Shown in pieces: positions 43,595-51,789 of a stretch of 64,000 nucleotides of DNA. The notes beneath the pieces were generated by a model. The model made no database searches. It was not told the DNA's origin and saw only the letters and a program-made list of their open reading frames with translations. Each line of letters begins with the position of its first letter. Within the stretch, counting starts at the first letter, position 1. The translations under genes were made by a program, and so were the position numbers. Origin of the DNA: WJJR01 sp964440935 (GTDB lineage: Bacteria > Zixibacteria > MSB-5A5 > WJJR01); contig CAYTTY010000012.1 in assembly GCA_964440935.1 (NCBI GenBank), positions 25,347 through 89,346 on the forward strand, given 5' to 3'.

Positions 43595-45046
43595 CTACAC
43601 AAAACGCAGCAAATCACCCGCTGTCCGAGCACTGGTGGTACTGATCGCAACGCCATCGAGAGAACAACAGACGGGACGTGTGCAACAGACCTGACCGGAT
43701 GATCCGGCTGTAAGGTTTAACACACCATTCAACCCCAATCGGCGCGAGAGCCCGACATCAAGGAGCGAGCCACCGGCAGACGCAATGACCTCCATCCACC
43801 CTCGCTTTTGCGCCTGGCGCAGCACGCCGGGCGTTGCGGGGCACACCAGCAGCGCCTGATCACCGGCAACACGACGCCCACGAACGGTTGCAGCAATCTG
43901 CTCGATTTCATAGGGCAAAGCCGCAGGGCCGATGATAATTCCTCCGGAGTAAGACGATTCCGGCTGAGCCACTTTGGTGCCCGAGTTCGCGACGAACGGG
44001 GCCAGTCCGCTTCCCTCGATGAAGTGTTCACCATCGTAGACGGCCGTCCGGTCGGGATGGCTCTGCGGGAACCGGCCCCGCAATTGACGGCCGAAGTGGC
44101 GGCGGATGACATCATCGAATGGTGTCAGTGCGGCGGCGGCGCCGTAATGAACAATCAATGAGGCCAGCTTTGCCTTGCGGTCGATGGAGAGACGTTCGAC
44201 CGCAGCGCCGAGGAGCTCGACAATGGCCCCGTTCCAATCCTCCTGCACACCGCGTGCAAGAAGTGCCAACGCCAGATCCTCCACTTCGATTTTGGATCCC
44301 AGTTTGCGTGTCACTTCAATCTTGAGAACGCGAGTGTTCTGATTGCGGGCGTGTTCGTCAGACAGCACCAGTATCCCTGCCCCACCGAGTCCAGTGATGC
44401 GGGAGTCGTTATCAATCACCAGTTGCCCCGGCAGGATGGCCCCCGCTTCGATGAGCTGCCATTCGATTTGTCCGAATTCCTCGGATAGCCAGACCGGCTC
44501 CTCGAGTTCGCCGGATGGGATCGCATCGGGCACAAAGCGGCTGCGTGGCGCAATCGGCTGCGGACCGGGACTGAGGACCGTGTGCCGCGCACCGTCATCG
44601 CCGACATCATGGAGTCGCCAGTCGGCCGCAAGCTGAGAGTCGGGCCACTCGGCATGACAACGCTCGCGAATCTTGTGTGAACCGGTTTTGGGCGTCGTGA
44701 CGGTGGGAGTGGCGGATGTCGCTGCGGTGGCACCCAAGCGTAGTTCCAATTGCTCGAGTTTCAACACTGCCGGGCGCTCGAGGATGTTGTACTTCCGGCG
44801 CCAACTGTAGAATGCGGCTTTCGAGATATTCAGTTCACGGCCACAGCGGAAATCGTCGCCGTACCGCGACCAGAGTTCATCGATTTGCTCGTAGCTGAAT
44901 TTCGGCGCACTGTACCGCGGCAGACCTTTCTTCCGTCGCCAGTACGCCACGAGGTATTCCTCGACGGCCAACACCTCGGCGATGCGGGCATCGGTCTTGT
45001 ATAGCGATTGGAGTCGTAGCAGCTCGCTTTTCTTTGGACACTTCAT
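43595..45046 (-). CDS. HTH domain fused to a degenerate aconitase/LeuC-like domain lacking Fe-S cysteines
   Basis: A 483-residue protein. Residues 8-90 contain two helix-turn-helix-like units (ARIAEVLAVEEYLVAYWRRK and ELNISKAAFYSWRRKYNI). Residues 180-483 follow the aconitase/isopropylmalate dehydratase large-subunit pattern: GQIEWQLIEAGAILPGQLVI matches the family GI-HQ-...-PG block, DNDSRITGLGGAGIL the DSHT block, LKIEVTRKLGSKIEVEDLAL the small-strand block, and IGPAALPYEIEQIAATV the SCTN block. The family His are Trp196 and Arg216; the three Fe-S Cys positions read Ala/Pro (about 373-376), Leu433 and Arg436. A new CCTRPVCC motif is at 454-461. So it is probably non-catalytic, perhaps a ligand-sensing regulator. 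ATG 45046 is chosen; upstream frame begins with TTG. The alignment is by eye. Confidence 0.7.
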   Translation of the reverse strand: MKCPKKSELLRLQSLYKTDARIAEVLAVEEYLVAYWRRKKGLPRYSAPKFSYEQIDELWSRYGDDFRCGRELNISKAAFYSWRRKYNILERPAVLKLEQLELRLGATAATSATPTVTTPKTGSHKIRERCHAEWPDSQLAADWRLHDVGDDGARHTVLSPGPQPIAPRSRFVPDAIPSGELEEPVWLSEEFGQIEWQLIEAGAILPGQLVIDNDSRITGLGGAGILVLSDEHARNQNTRVLKIEVTRKLGSKIEVEDLALALLARGVQEDWNGAIVELLGAAVERLSIDRKAKLASLIVHYGAAAALTPFDDVIRRHFGRQLRGRFPQSHPDRTAVYDGEHFIEGSGLAPFVANSGTKVAQPESSYSGGIIIGPAALPYEIEQIAATVRGRRVAGDQALLVCPATPGVLRQAQKRGWMEVIASAGGSLLDVGLSRRLGLNGVLNLTAGSSGQVCCTRPVCCSLDGVAISTTSARTAGDLLRFV

Positions 45047-45269
45047 CGCTAAATCAATTCCCTGTGCTGCCGGTCCGGCAGCGCTCAACGCTACTGAAGC
45101 CAAGAGGACGAAGATAGACGAGTCCAAGGCCAAATTCAAGCGCGGCCATCAGATGTCAAATCCGTAACCGAATTTAACGTTAGTCATGAAAAAGGCTTAC
45201 ACGTCCGATGGAGGGTGATTTCGCGGTCGCTACAAGCCGATGGCGGAGAGTTTGTTACTGATTGCTTTC

Positions 45270-45767
45270 TTATCGTTGCGGACAGGCGCGTGCGAATGCC
45301 GGCCTCAGTTTTGCCAGAATTGTCTCAAAACCAACCGAGGTGACACGCGTCCCGGAGAGGACCGGCATGAAGTTATTGTCACCAACCCAGCGCGGGACGA
45401 GATGCACATGCAGATGCCCCTCAATGCCGGCGCCCCCGGCGCGTCCCAGATTCATCCCGACATTCAAACCCGCCGGATTTATTTCTTCGTTCATGATCCG
45501 TGACGTCAAACTCACCATTTCAATCAAGTCGGCGCGTTCTTCACGGTCGAGTTCTTCGAGCAACGCCACGTGACGGTATGGGATAACCATGAGGTGCCCG
45601 GAGTTGTAGGGATAGCGATTGAGGACGACAAACAGACGACTGTCCTCGTGTACGATCAACTCACTGACCTCGGGACGATCCTGCGGTTCGCAGAAGATGC
45701 AGCCTTCCGGTTTCGGTCCCAGAATGAACTCCTCCCTCCAGGGTGCATACAGCAGATCACGTTTCAT
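45270..45767 (-). CDS. HIT family nucleotide hydrolase/transferase
   Basis: A 165-residue protein with the histidine triad EGHLHVHLVPRW (His118, 120, 122) and a CIFCEP metal site at 23-28, matching the subgroup related to Ap4A phosphorylase and galactose-1-P uridylyltransferase. The region NRYPYNSGHLMVIPYRHVALL is also conserved. It cleaves or transfers nucleoside phosphates; the exact substrate is unknown. Its start overlaps the upstream RNA methyltransferase gene by 11 bp, so they are coexpressed. Confidence 0.9.
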   Translation of the reverse strand: MKRDLLYAPWREEFILGPKPEGCIFCEPQDRPEVSELIVHEDSRLFVVLNRYPYNSGHLMVIPYRHVALLEELDREERADLIEMVSLTSRIMNEEINPAGLNVGMNLGRAGGAGIEGHLHVHLVPRWVGDNNFMPVLSGTRVTSVGFETILAKLRPAFARACPQR

Positions 45768-47193
45768 CGCGGCTCTCGGTTCGGATCAGGTACGCGACCG
45801 CCTCGATATGCGGCGTGTGGGGAAACATATCGACCGCGGCCAGACGATTCAAGCCGTACACACCCTTCATCAAGTCGAGATCGCGCGCAAGATTGCCCGG
45901 ATTGCATGAGACATAGGTGATCGTCGGCGGCCCGCAGCGGCACAGTGTTTTGACCGCTTTCGGGTGGAGGCCGGCGCGCGGCGGATCGACCACGACATTG
46001 GGCAATGTCCTGTCGTCGGCGGCCCGCTCACGCAGGTAATCGAGCGCATCGGCGGCGATGAATTCGCAGTTGGTGACATTGTTGCGCTCCGCGTTGCGTT
46101 TGGCGGCCGCCACCGACTCCTCGTGGAGTTCGACGCCGACGACGTGACGGGCGCGTTGCGACAAAAACAACGATATTGAACCGACACCGCAATACAGGTC
46201 GAGTATTTCCTCATCTCCCGCCGGCGCGGCCCATTGAACCGCCTTCTCAAACAGGTGTTCGGCTTGCCGTGTGTTGGTCTGGAAAAAGCCGGTCGGTGCG
46301 ATCTCAAACTCGTATGGACCGAGACGGTCGTGAAATACGCCAGGTCCAAACCAAATCGTGCGCTGTTCGCCGGTGGCGATATTCGCACGGCTGTCGTTCA
46401 CCGTCCACAGTGCCGTTGTCACGAACGGACAAGCGAACTTCAGCGCCGTACCGAATTCGTCGGCACGGAGCCACGGACGATCCGACGTCACGAGATTGAC
46501 CAACACGTCACCAGTGTGCACACCCACCCGTACCACCACAAACCGCAGGAAGCCGGTGTGTTCGACCGGGTCATACGGTTCCTCAGCACCTGCAGCGAAA
46601 AACGACTGTACTGCCTGTACCACTTGTGCCGCGCGTTCATCGGCAATCCAGCACTCTTCGAGGGCAAACGCATCCCGATAGTTGTTGCGCGGGTGCAATC
46701 CTAAAACCAAGCCGGAGCCGGCTTCGCCGCCAAAAGAGAATTCCATTTTGTTGCGGTACCGGTATGGTGGTTCGTAGGGGATCACGTCGATGTCGGGTAT
46801 GGCATCGATTTTGCCGATACGACGAATCTGCTGGCGGATATGTTCGACCTTCGTTTCGACCTGTTTGCTGTAGTCCAAATCCTGCAACCGGCAACCACCG
46901 CAAAGACCGAAGTGCCGGCAGCGTGCCTCCACGCGATCAGGCGACGGTCGGAGGATTTCTTCGATCTCTGCAACCAGGTGCCGGCGCCGACGGTCGACGA
47001 TACGCGCGCGGACCGTATCACCCGGCAGACCGCGATCAGTGAGCACCACCATGCGCCCGTAGCGGGCAATGCCTTTGCCCTTGTCGCCCCAATCGTCGAT
47101 GTGCAATTCGACGATGTCGCCGCGGCGGGGTGGGCGCTTGCGTTCGCTGCCGGTGAGCTTGGCCTGGCTCGTGTGGTTGGCTGAATCCGTCAT
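45757..47193 (-). CDS. 23S rRNA (uracil-C5)-methyltransferase, RlmD/TrmA family
   Basis: About 478 residues. A TRAM domain (residues 20-80: GDIVELHIDDWGDKGKGIARY) is followed by the [4Fe-4S] motif CRHFGLCGGC (Cys 93, 99, 102) with a fourth Cys in EECW. A SAM-binding domain has DLYCGVGSISLFLS, VGVELHEESV and VVVDPPRAGLHPK, and the catalytic Cys in YVSCNPGNLARDL. This fits RlmD/RumA, which makes m5U1939 in 23S rRNA. The ATG at 47193 has no Shine-Dalgarno but a promoter ends 7 nt before it. It overlaps the HIT gene by 11 bp. Confidence 0.92.
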   Translation of the reverse strand: MTDSANHTSQAKLTGSERKRPPRRGDIVELHIDDWGDKGKGIARYGRMVVLTDRGLPGDTVRARIVDRRRRHLVAEIEEILRPSPDRVEARCRHFGLCGGCRLQDLDYSKQVETKVEHIRQQIRRIGKIDAIPDIDVIPYEPPYRYRNKMEFSFGGEAGSGLVLGLHPRNNYRDAFALEECWIADERAAQVVQAVQSFFAAGAEEPYDPVEHTGFLRFVVVRVGVHTGDVLVNLVTSDRPWLRADEFGTALKFACPFVTTALWTVNDSRANIATGEQRTIWFGPGVFHDRLGPYEFEIAPTGFFQTNTRQAEHLFEKAVQWAAPAGDEEILDLYCGVGSISLFLSQRARHVVGVELHEESVAAAKRNAERNNVTNCEFIAADALDYLRERAADDRTLPNVVVDPPRAGLHPKAVKTLCRCGPPTITYVSCNPGNLARDLDLMKGVYGLNRLAAVDMFPHTPHIEAVAYLIRTESRDET

Positions 47194-47200
47194 CAAAGAT

Positions 47201-47229
47201 ATTATACGGAGAAAACGTGTGGTGGTAAA
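47201..47229 (-). promoter_or_regulatory. Promoter directly in front of the RlmD-like gene
   Basis: On the minus strand: TTTACC (47229-47224), 17-bp spacer, TATAAT (47206-47201). The start codon at 47193 is 7 nt beyond the -10 box, so a leaderless transcript is predicted. Confidence 0.6.
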
Positions 47230-47321
47230 CCGTGCTGAGCGGAGATGATGTAAGAGAATGAGGGACTCACAACCTCGTGTAGGTGCGGCGAAGAGCCGGA
47301 CCTACGCGATGCACCTATGGG

Positions 47322-47355
47322 TTTTTCAACACGCCGCAAGGGGTGCGTTGAAAAA
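47322..47355. repeat. Hairpin with TTTTTCAAC / GTTGAAAAA arms
   Basis: A 9-bp perfect outer stem surrounds a GC-rich imperfect inner stem. The string TTTTTCAACACGCC recurs at 31.1 kb inside MITE 1 and a variant at 47.5 kb. It may act as a bidirectional terminator for the flanking genes. Confidence 0.5.
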
Positions 47356-47383
47356 GGTGCTTGATTGCTGAGAACATGCATTT

Positions 47384-47456
47384 GTAGGGGCGTATTGAAT
47401 ACGCTCCCTTCACGTAACGGTAACAGTGACAGGGCGCACTCTCAGTACGTCCCTAC
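47384..47456. repeat. Palindromic repeat with GTAGGGGCGTA / TACGTCCCTAC ends
   Basis: Outer arms GTAGGG..CGTA and TACG..CCCTAC enclose GAATACGC and GGGCGCAC segments. The rest of 47230-47559 shows no reading frame. A further TTTTCAACACGCCCC string is near 47497. Confidence 0.5.
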
Positions 47457-47559
47457 GAATGATCGTCCCGTCAACATGCGTTAGGATTGCGCCTCAGGCC
47501 TTTTCAACACGCCCCAAGGTCAGTGGTACCCCGCAAAAGAAAATCACATCGATTTGAAC

Positions 47560-47964
47560 TTACGCTTCCGGAACCCGCTTGGCGATGGTTTCGATCAGGT
47601 TCTCCACCTGATCAACCATCTCACCCATATCATTGCGCCCAGTGGCGGCAAATTGCGTTCGCGGCGACAGGAATGACACGGTGGCCGTTTTGTCATCGTT
47701 TTCGTAGACAATCACATTGCAGGGCATCAGCAGACCGATTTCGGTCTCGGCCTGCAACGCCTGCGCGGCAAAATGCGGATTGCAGGCACCGAGGATTTTG
47801 TAGCGGCGAAAGTCGAGGTTGATCTTTTCTTTCAGTGTCTTGGACACATCGATCTCGGTCAACACGCCGAACCCATCCTTCTTGAGTTCATCGGTCGCGA
47901 CCTTGATGGCATCGTCGTACGAGAGATTGGTCTTCACTGAGTAGCCATAATTCGATTTTTGCAT
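47560..47964 (-). CDS. DUF302 domain protein
   Basis: A 134-residue protein containing the DUF302 core: LSYDDAIKVATDELKKDGFGVLTEIDVSKTLKEK, KILGACNPHFAAQAL and GLLMPCNVIVYE. The single conserved Cys motif LGACNP and MPCN are family features. The function of DUF302 is unknown. The ATG at 47964 is preceded by a GGAGG site. It stands alone between the transsulfuration genes and the RlmD-like gene, separated from both by repeats or gaps above 130 bp. Confidence 0.9.
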   Translation of the reverse strand: MQKSNYGYSVKTNLSYDDAIKVATDELKKDGFGVLTEIDVSKTLKEKINLDFRRYKILGACNPHFAAQALQAETEIGLLMPCNVIVYENDDKTATVSFLSPRTQFAATGRNDMGEMVDQVENLIETIAKRVPEA

Positions 47965-48099
47965 CGGTTCCTCCGTTGGTTGATCAGAGTCATACGAACG
48001 GACACGTCATTCCGCTGCCGGTGAAAGCGCCATTGTGACACTTTGAGGACTATCGCTCGCCGGGAGGACCACGGCGGGGACGGCCACGCCACCCAAGGG

Positions 48100-49242
48100 C
48101 TAGTACGACGCCAGTGCCTGATCCAAGTCGGCAATCAGATCGTCGGCGTGTTCGATGCCGACCGAGAGGCGGATCAGACTGTCGCCCAGGCCGCGGCTTT
48201 CGCGAATCTCGCGGGGGATCGACGCATGTGTCATCAACGCCGGATGCTCGATGAGAGACTCGACCCCGCCGAGCGATTCGGCCAGACGAAACACCTTGGT
48301 CGATTTGCAGATCGACCGCGCCTCGGCTTCCCCCCCGTCGATGTAGAACGAAATCAACGATCCAAAACCCGACATCTGTTTCTTGGCAACGTCGTGATTG
48401 GGAAACTCCGGGAGACCGGGATATAAAACGGTTTTGACGCGCCCATGTGAATTCAGATAATCGACCACGGCTTTGGCATTGGCTTCATGCTGGCGCATGC
48501 GGATGCCGAGTGTTTTCATACCCCGTAGAATCAGCCATGAATCAAACGGCCCCGGGATTGTCCCCATCGCATTCTGAGAGAATGCCAGTCGTTCGTGTAA
48601 CTGATCATCGGACGTCACCAGCGCCCCACCGACCACGTCGGCGTGGCCATTGAGAAACTTGCTGGTTGAATGCAGCACGATGTCAGCACCGTGCTCAAGG
48701 GGACGCTGGAAATATGGCGATGCAAAGGTATTGTCGACAACACTGATGAGGTTGTGCTTCTTGGCCAGATCGGCAGCGCCTTTCAGATCGGTGATCTTCA
48801 GCAGTGGATTGGTCGGCGTTTCGATCCACAGCATCTTTGTCGTCGGCTTGATCGCCGCTTCGATTTGCGACAAATCCGATGTGTTGACAAACGTGTAATC
48901 GAAACCCCATTCACGGAAAACCGTTTCGAAGACGCGGAAGATGCCACCGTACACGTCATCGGAACTGATAATGTGATCGCCTTGCTTCAGCAGCGTCATC
49001 GTCGTGCTGGCGGCCGCCATGCCGGAGGCAAAGGCGAGACCGTACTTGCCGCCTTCGAGTGCGGCAAGGCATTGCTGCATGGCGGTGCGGGTCGGATTGT
49101 GCGTGCGCGAGTATTCATAACCCTTGTGTTCACCAATCGCGGGTTGGGCGTACGTCGCGGTTTGGAAAATCGGAACGACAATCGCCCCGGTGACTTCCTC
49201 GGGCTCCTGTCCAACATGAATGGCGGCGGTTTCGAACTTCAT
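48100..49242 (-). CDS. Cystathionine gamma-lyase/synthase family PLP enzyme
   Basis: A 380-residue Cys/Met-metabolism PLP enzyme. The order is AIHVGQEPEEVTGAIVVPIF, YEYSRTHNPTRTAMQQCLAALE, ETPTNPLLKITD and the PLP lysine Lys195 in LHSTSKFLNGH, then LAESLGGVESLIEHPALMTH. It lies 86 bp downstream of the cystathionine beta-synthase gene. Together they can carry out reverse transsulfuration (homocysteine to cysteine), which favours gamma-lyase over synthase; the sequence alone cannot distinguish them. An AAGGAG site lies 11 nt upstream. Confidence 0.9.
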   Translation of the reverse strand: MKFETAAIHVGQEPEEVTGAIVVPIFQTATYAQPAIGEHKGYEYSRTHNPTRTAMQQCLAALEGGKYGLAFASGMAAASTTMTLLKQGDHIISSDDVYGGIFRVFETVFREWGFDYTFVNTSDLSQIEAAIKPTTKMLWIETPTNPLLKITDLKGAADLAKKHNLISVVDNTFASPYFQRPLEHGADIVLHSTSKFLNGHADVVGGALVTSDDQLHERLAFSQNAMGTIPGPFDSWLILRGMKTLGIRMRQHEANAKAVVDYLNSHGRVKTVLYPGLPEFPNHDVAKKQMSGFGSLISFYIDGGEAEARSICKSTKVFRLAESLGGVESLIEHPALMTHASIPREIRESRGLGDSLIRLSVGIEHADDLIADLDQALASY

Positions 49243-49328
49243 GATGGTGGTGTCTCCTTATACTGAGCGGGGCGCTAACCGTGCGCCCCGCGCGAATCAT
49301 TGTGTATTCAGAATGGAAATCGTTGGGC

Positions 49329-50723
49329 CTACTCTTTGAATGTCTTCGCCAGGTAATCGATTAAGTCGATACGGGTGACGATGCCGGCGATCTGGTCGTT
49401 GTCCACCACCAACGCCATGTTACGTCCATTGGCAAATGCTTCTGACACGTCGGCCAATGTTGTCGAACGCGACACTTTGTGCACGTCGCGGATGACCACC
49501 TGGCGGATGGGATCGACCAGACGGTGACTGCCGGTCACCATGTAGTTCAGCAGATCGGATTCGTTAATCACTCCGATGACGTTACCGTTGTCAATTACGG
49601 GCAACTGCGAAATGTCTTTGGTCTTCATCAATTCGATGACTTTAAACACCTTGTCATCGGCATCGGCCGTGATCACGTCGGGGTGACGGTCGGTCAATAT
49701 ATCGTCGACCGTGCCAAGTGACGGCTGTTCATCCAGAAATCCACAATCGCGCATCCACTCATCGGAAAAAATCTTTGACAGGTAACGCGTGCCCGAATCA
49801 GGCAGGACGGTCACGACACACTTGAAATGGTCATTACGCGACAGGTATTTGACCAAACCGGCCACAGCGCCACCTGATGAGCCACCGCCGAAGAGACCTT
49901 CCTCTGTCGTCAGACGGCGCGCCATATTGAAGCATTCCTTATCGTCGACCTGCACCATGTCATCGACGACCGAGAAATCCATCGCCTCGACGACCATATC
50001 CTCGCCGATACCTTCGACTTTGTACGCGCGCGGTTCGAGCTGGTCCTTGGTCTTGCCCCGGTACCAATCGTAGAAGACCGAACCTTCGGGATCGACGGCG
50101 ATCACCTTGATCTGCGGATTCTTTTCTTTTAGGTACCGTCCGGCACCACTGAGAGTGCCGCCGGTGCCGATCCCGGCGATGAAGCAGTCGACCTGTCCTT
50201 TGGTTTGCTCCCAGATTTCGGGACCGGTCGTCACGTAGTGCGCTTCGATGTTGTCGGGATTGTGATACTGATTGAGGTAGAATGACCCGGGTGTTTCGCG
50301 GTGAATCCGCTTCGCGGTTTCGTAATACGACTCCGGCGAATCGGCCGGGACATTCGTCGGTGTGATGACGACCTTGGCGCCATACGCCTTGAGCAGATTG
50401 ATCTTCTCGGTCGACATCTTGTCGGGCATCGTAAAGATCGCACGGTACCCGCGGACGGCGGCGACCATCGCGACGCCGACCCCGGTATTGCCCGAGGTGT
50501 TTTCGACGATCGTTCCGCCGGGTTTCAGCTTTCCGTCTTTTTCCGCTTTGTCGATGATATGAATCGCCATGCGGTCTTTGATCGACCCACCGGGATTGAG
50601 AAATTCCACCTTAGCCCAGACGGGCGATTTAATCGACCCGATCACGCGATGGAGCGACACCAGCGGTGTCTGCCCGATCGCCTGCAATACATTGTCAACT
50701 CGTCCTTTAATCACAATTCCCAC
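49329..50723 (-). CDS. cbs: Cystathionine beta-synthase with C-terminal CBS-domain pair
   Basis: A 464-residue PLP enzyme. The catalytic domain has Lys49 in NPGGSIKDRMA, the NTSGNTGVGVA asparagine loop, and GGGSSGGAVAG. A Bateman module of two CBS domains (about 340-464: VIELMKTKDISQLPVIDNG and LADVSEAFANGRNMALVVDN) follows, typical of regulated cystathionine beta-synthases that bind adenosyl ligands. Start codon GTG at 50723; another GTG at 50714 has a better-spaced GGTGGGA site. Its neighbour is the gamma-lyase-type gene. Confidence 0.93.
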   Translation of the reverse strand: MGIVIKGRVDNVLQAIGQTPLVSLHRVIGSIKSPVWAKVEFLNPGGSIKDRMAIHIIDKAEKDGKLKPGGTIVENTSGNTGVGVAMVAAVRGYRAIFTMPDKMSTEKINLLKAYGAKVVITPTNVPADSPESYYETAKRIHRETPGSFYLNQYHNPDNIEAHYVTTGPEIWEQTKGQVDCFIAGIGTGGTLSGAGRYLKEKNPQIKVIAVDPEGSVFYDWYRGKTKDQLEPRAYKVEGIGEDMVVEAMDFSVVDDMVQVDDKECFNMARRLTTEEGLFGGGSSGGAVAGLVKYLSRNDHFKCVVTVLPDSGTRYLSKIFSDEWMRDCGFLDEQPSLGTVDDILTDRHPDVITADADDKVFKVIELMKTKDISQLPVIDNGNVIGVINESDLLNYMVTGSHRLVDPIRQVVIRDVHKVSRSTTLADVSEAFANGRNMALVVDNDQIAGIVTRIDLIDYLAKTFKE

Positions 50724-50819
50724 CTACATCTAAAGTCTCAGTCATTTCGGACAGATTCCCAATCTACTTCCATCTGCACCCCTATGTCAAATGCGCTGAT
50801 TGGATGGTCCCGATCCGTC

Positions 50820-50848
50820 TTGACCGGTCGGGTCGTCGTCCTTAGGGT
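50820..50848 (+). promoter_or_regulatory. Possible promoter of the zinc-ribbon protein gene
   Basis: TTGACC (50820-50825), 17-bp spacer, TAGGGT (50843-50848). The -10 box is poor, so this is a tentative call. Confidence 0.35.
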
Positions 50849-50871
50849 ATGCGTGTGGCGAAGGAGGATGG

Positions 50872-51153
50872 ATGGCCACCTGCTGGAGTTGCCAAAAGCG
50901 ATACGACGTGCCGGATTTGGTCACCCGAGAGAGCGAATGCCCGCACTGTGCGGCCTATTTGCGTTGCTGCCGGGGGTGCCAGTTTTACGATCCCAACGCG
51001 CACAATCAGTGCCGGGAACCGCAGGCGGAGTTGGTGTCCGACAAAGAGGTGGCCAACACCTGCGACTATTTTCGGCTGGCGGAGGAGCCGAGCGCAGCCG
51101 GCGGCACACCGCAGAAGACCAAAAAGGATCTCGATGATCTGTTCAAAGATTGA
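50872..51153 (+). CDS. Small zinc-ribbon protein of unknown function
   Basis: A 93-residue, cysteine-rich protein. Three Cys pairs are visible: CWSC at 4-7, CPHC at 23-26 and CCRGC near 32-36, then single Cys at QCREP and NTCDYF. A typical zinc-ribbon opening is followed by a knuckle region, and the tail is polar and helix-forming (TKKDLDDLFKD). A near-ideal GGAGGATGG site precedes the ATG. It is divergent from the cbs gene. No family name is assigned. Confidence 0.8.
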   Translation: MATCWSCQKRYDVPDLVTRESECPHCAAYLRCCRGCQFYDPNAHNQCREPQAELVSDKEVANTCDYFRLAEEPSAAGGTPQKTKKDLDDLFKD

Positions 51154-51259
51154 ACATGAACGAATGGCACAATTCTTCGTATGACTCACTGTGAACGCTC
51201 GGTAGGTCTCAATTCTGACGAAACCGGTGACGACGAACTAGAGTGGAATGAGTGAGTGA

Positions 51260-51287
51260 TTGCAGGAACAGAGTTTGGTTGTATATT
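51260..51287 (+). promoter_or_regulatory. Promoter of the candidate structured RNA
   Basis: TTGCAG (51260-51265), 16-bp spacer, TATATT (51282-51287). Expected start near 51294, about 20 nt before the left arm of the closing stem. Confidence 0.5.
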
Positions 51288-51293
51288 GCGAGA

Positions 51294-51530
51294 GCATGAT
51301 TTTGGCTGGAGGAGGAGAGTCGATTTGAAAGACCTTTAACACGTAGCCAATGAAGGCCGCTCCGAGTGGCTTGCGTTTTTCGCCGTGACCGCCGGTGAAC
51401 CCGGCGCAGCGAGGACAAAATGGCCGCAGTAGCTGTAAAACGCCTTTACCGTATACGACGAAAAGTGTTGTTCTTTCAAATCACTCTCGACAGCCACAAC
51501 CGCCCCGTGCAAGCGGGGCGGTTTTCTTTT
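51294..51530 (+). ncRNA. Candidate structured RNA (possibly 6S-like) with intrinsic terminator
   Basis: The left arm GAGAGTCGATTTGAAAGAC (from 51315) pairs with the right arm ending at 51488 (TTCTTTCAAATCACTCTC), a roughly 17-bp closing stem with one bulge around 140 nt. Inside are small hairpins such as CGCCGG-TGAAC-CCGGCG and GCCGCT-CCG-AGTGGC. A strong terminator follows at 51499-51530 (ACCGCCCC / GGGGCGGT and TTTTCTTTT). A promoter precedes it. Size and shape are compatible with 6S RNA, but no family match was made. A 43-codon frame (51420-51551) overlaps the right arm and terminator; see rejected items. Confidence 0.5.
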
Positions 51531-51552
51531 CTGGGGGAAGACTACTTGTAGC

Positions 51553-51711
51553 TCAGGAGCACGGCGCGTCTGGGACAATGACGATATTCCAGGACCGTTG
51601 TGCGCCGGGCTCCTGAGAAACGGCCATTGCTCGTGCTCGAGACGTCAGGTGCCCCGCGCCGTAATGTGATGGTCGTTGGGTAGAGCCTCGACGCGCGGTG
51701 CACCTGACCTA
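51553..51711. repeat. Two-hairpin dispersed element, copy B (159 bp)
   Basis: Homologous to copy A at 43355-43515. Hairpin 1 is TCAGGAGCACGGCGC / GCGCCGGGCTCCTGA; hairpin 2 is GTCAGGTGCCCCGCGC / GCGCGGTGCACCTGAC. Arms are better matched than in copy A. It starts 22 bp after the terminator of the candidate RNA. Confidence 0.75.
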
Positions 51712-51789
51712 CAAAAGGTGGAACGTAACACATCCCACACCGAGCTAGGGTTCGGCGCTCTTAGGCGACCACTCACAAACGAGAAGCAA

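Noticed and set aside
51420..51551. A 43-codon frame (MAAVAVKRLYRIRRK...) with an AGGA site and a vague bS16-like pattern (FFQITLDSHNR, AGRFSFLG).
   Set aside because: It overlaps the right arm of the closing stem and the intrinsic terminator of the candidate RNA, and a normal rpsP is present at 26950. The resemblance has gaps and is probably chance.
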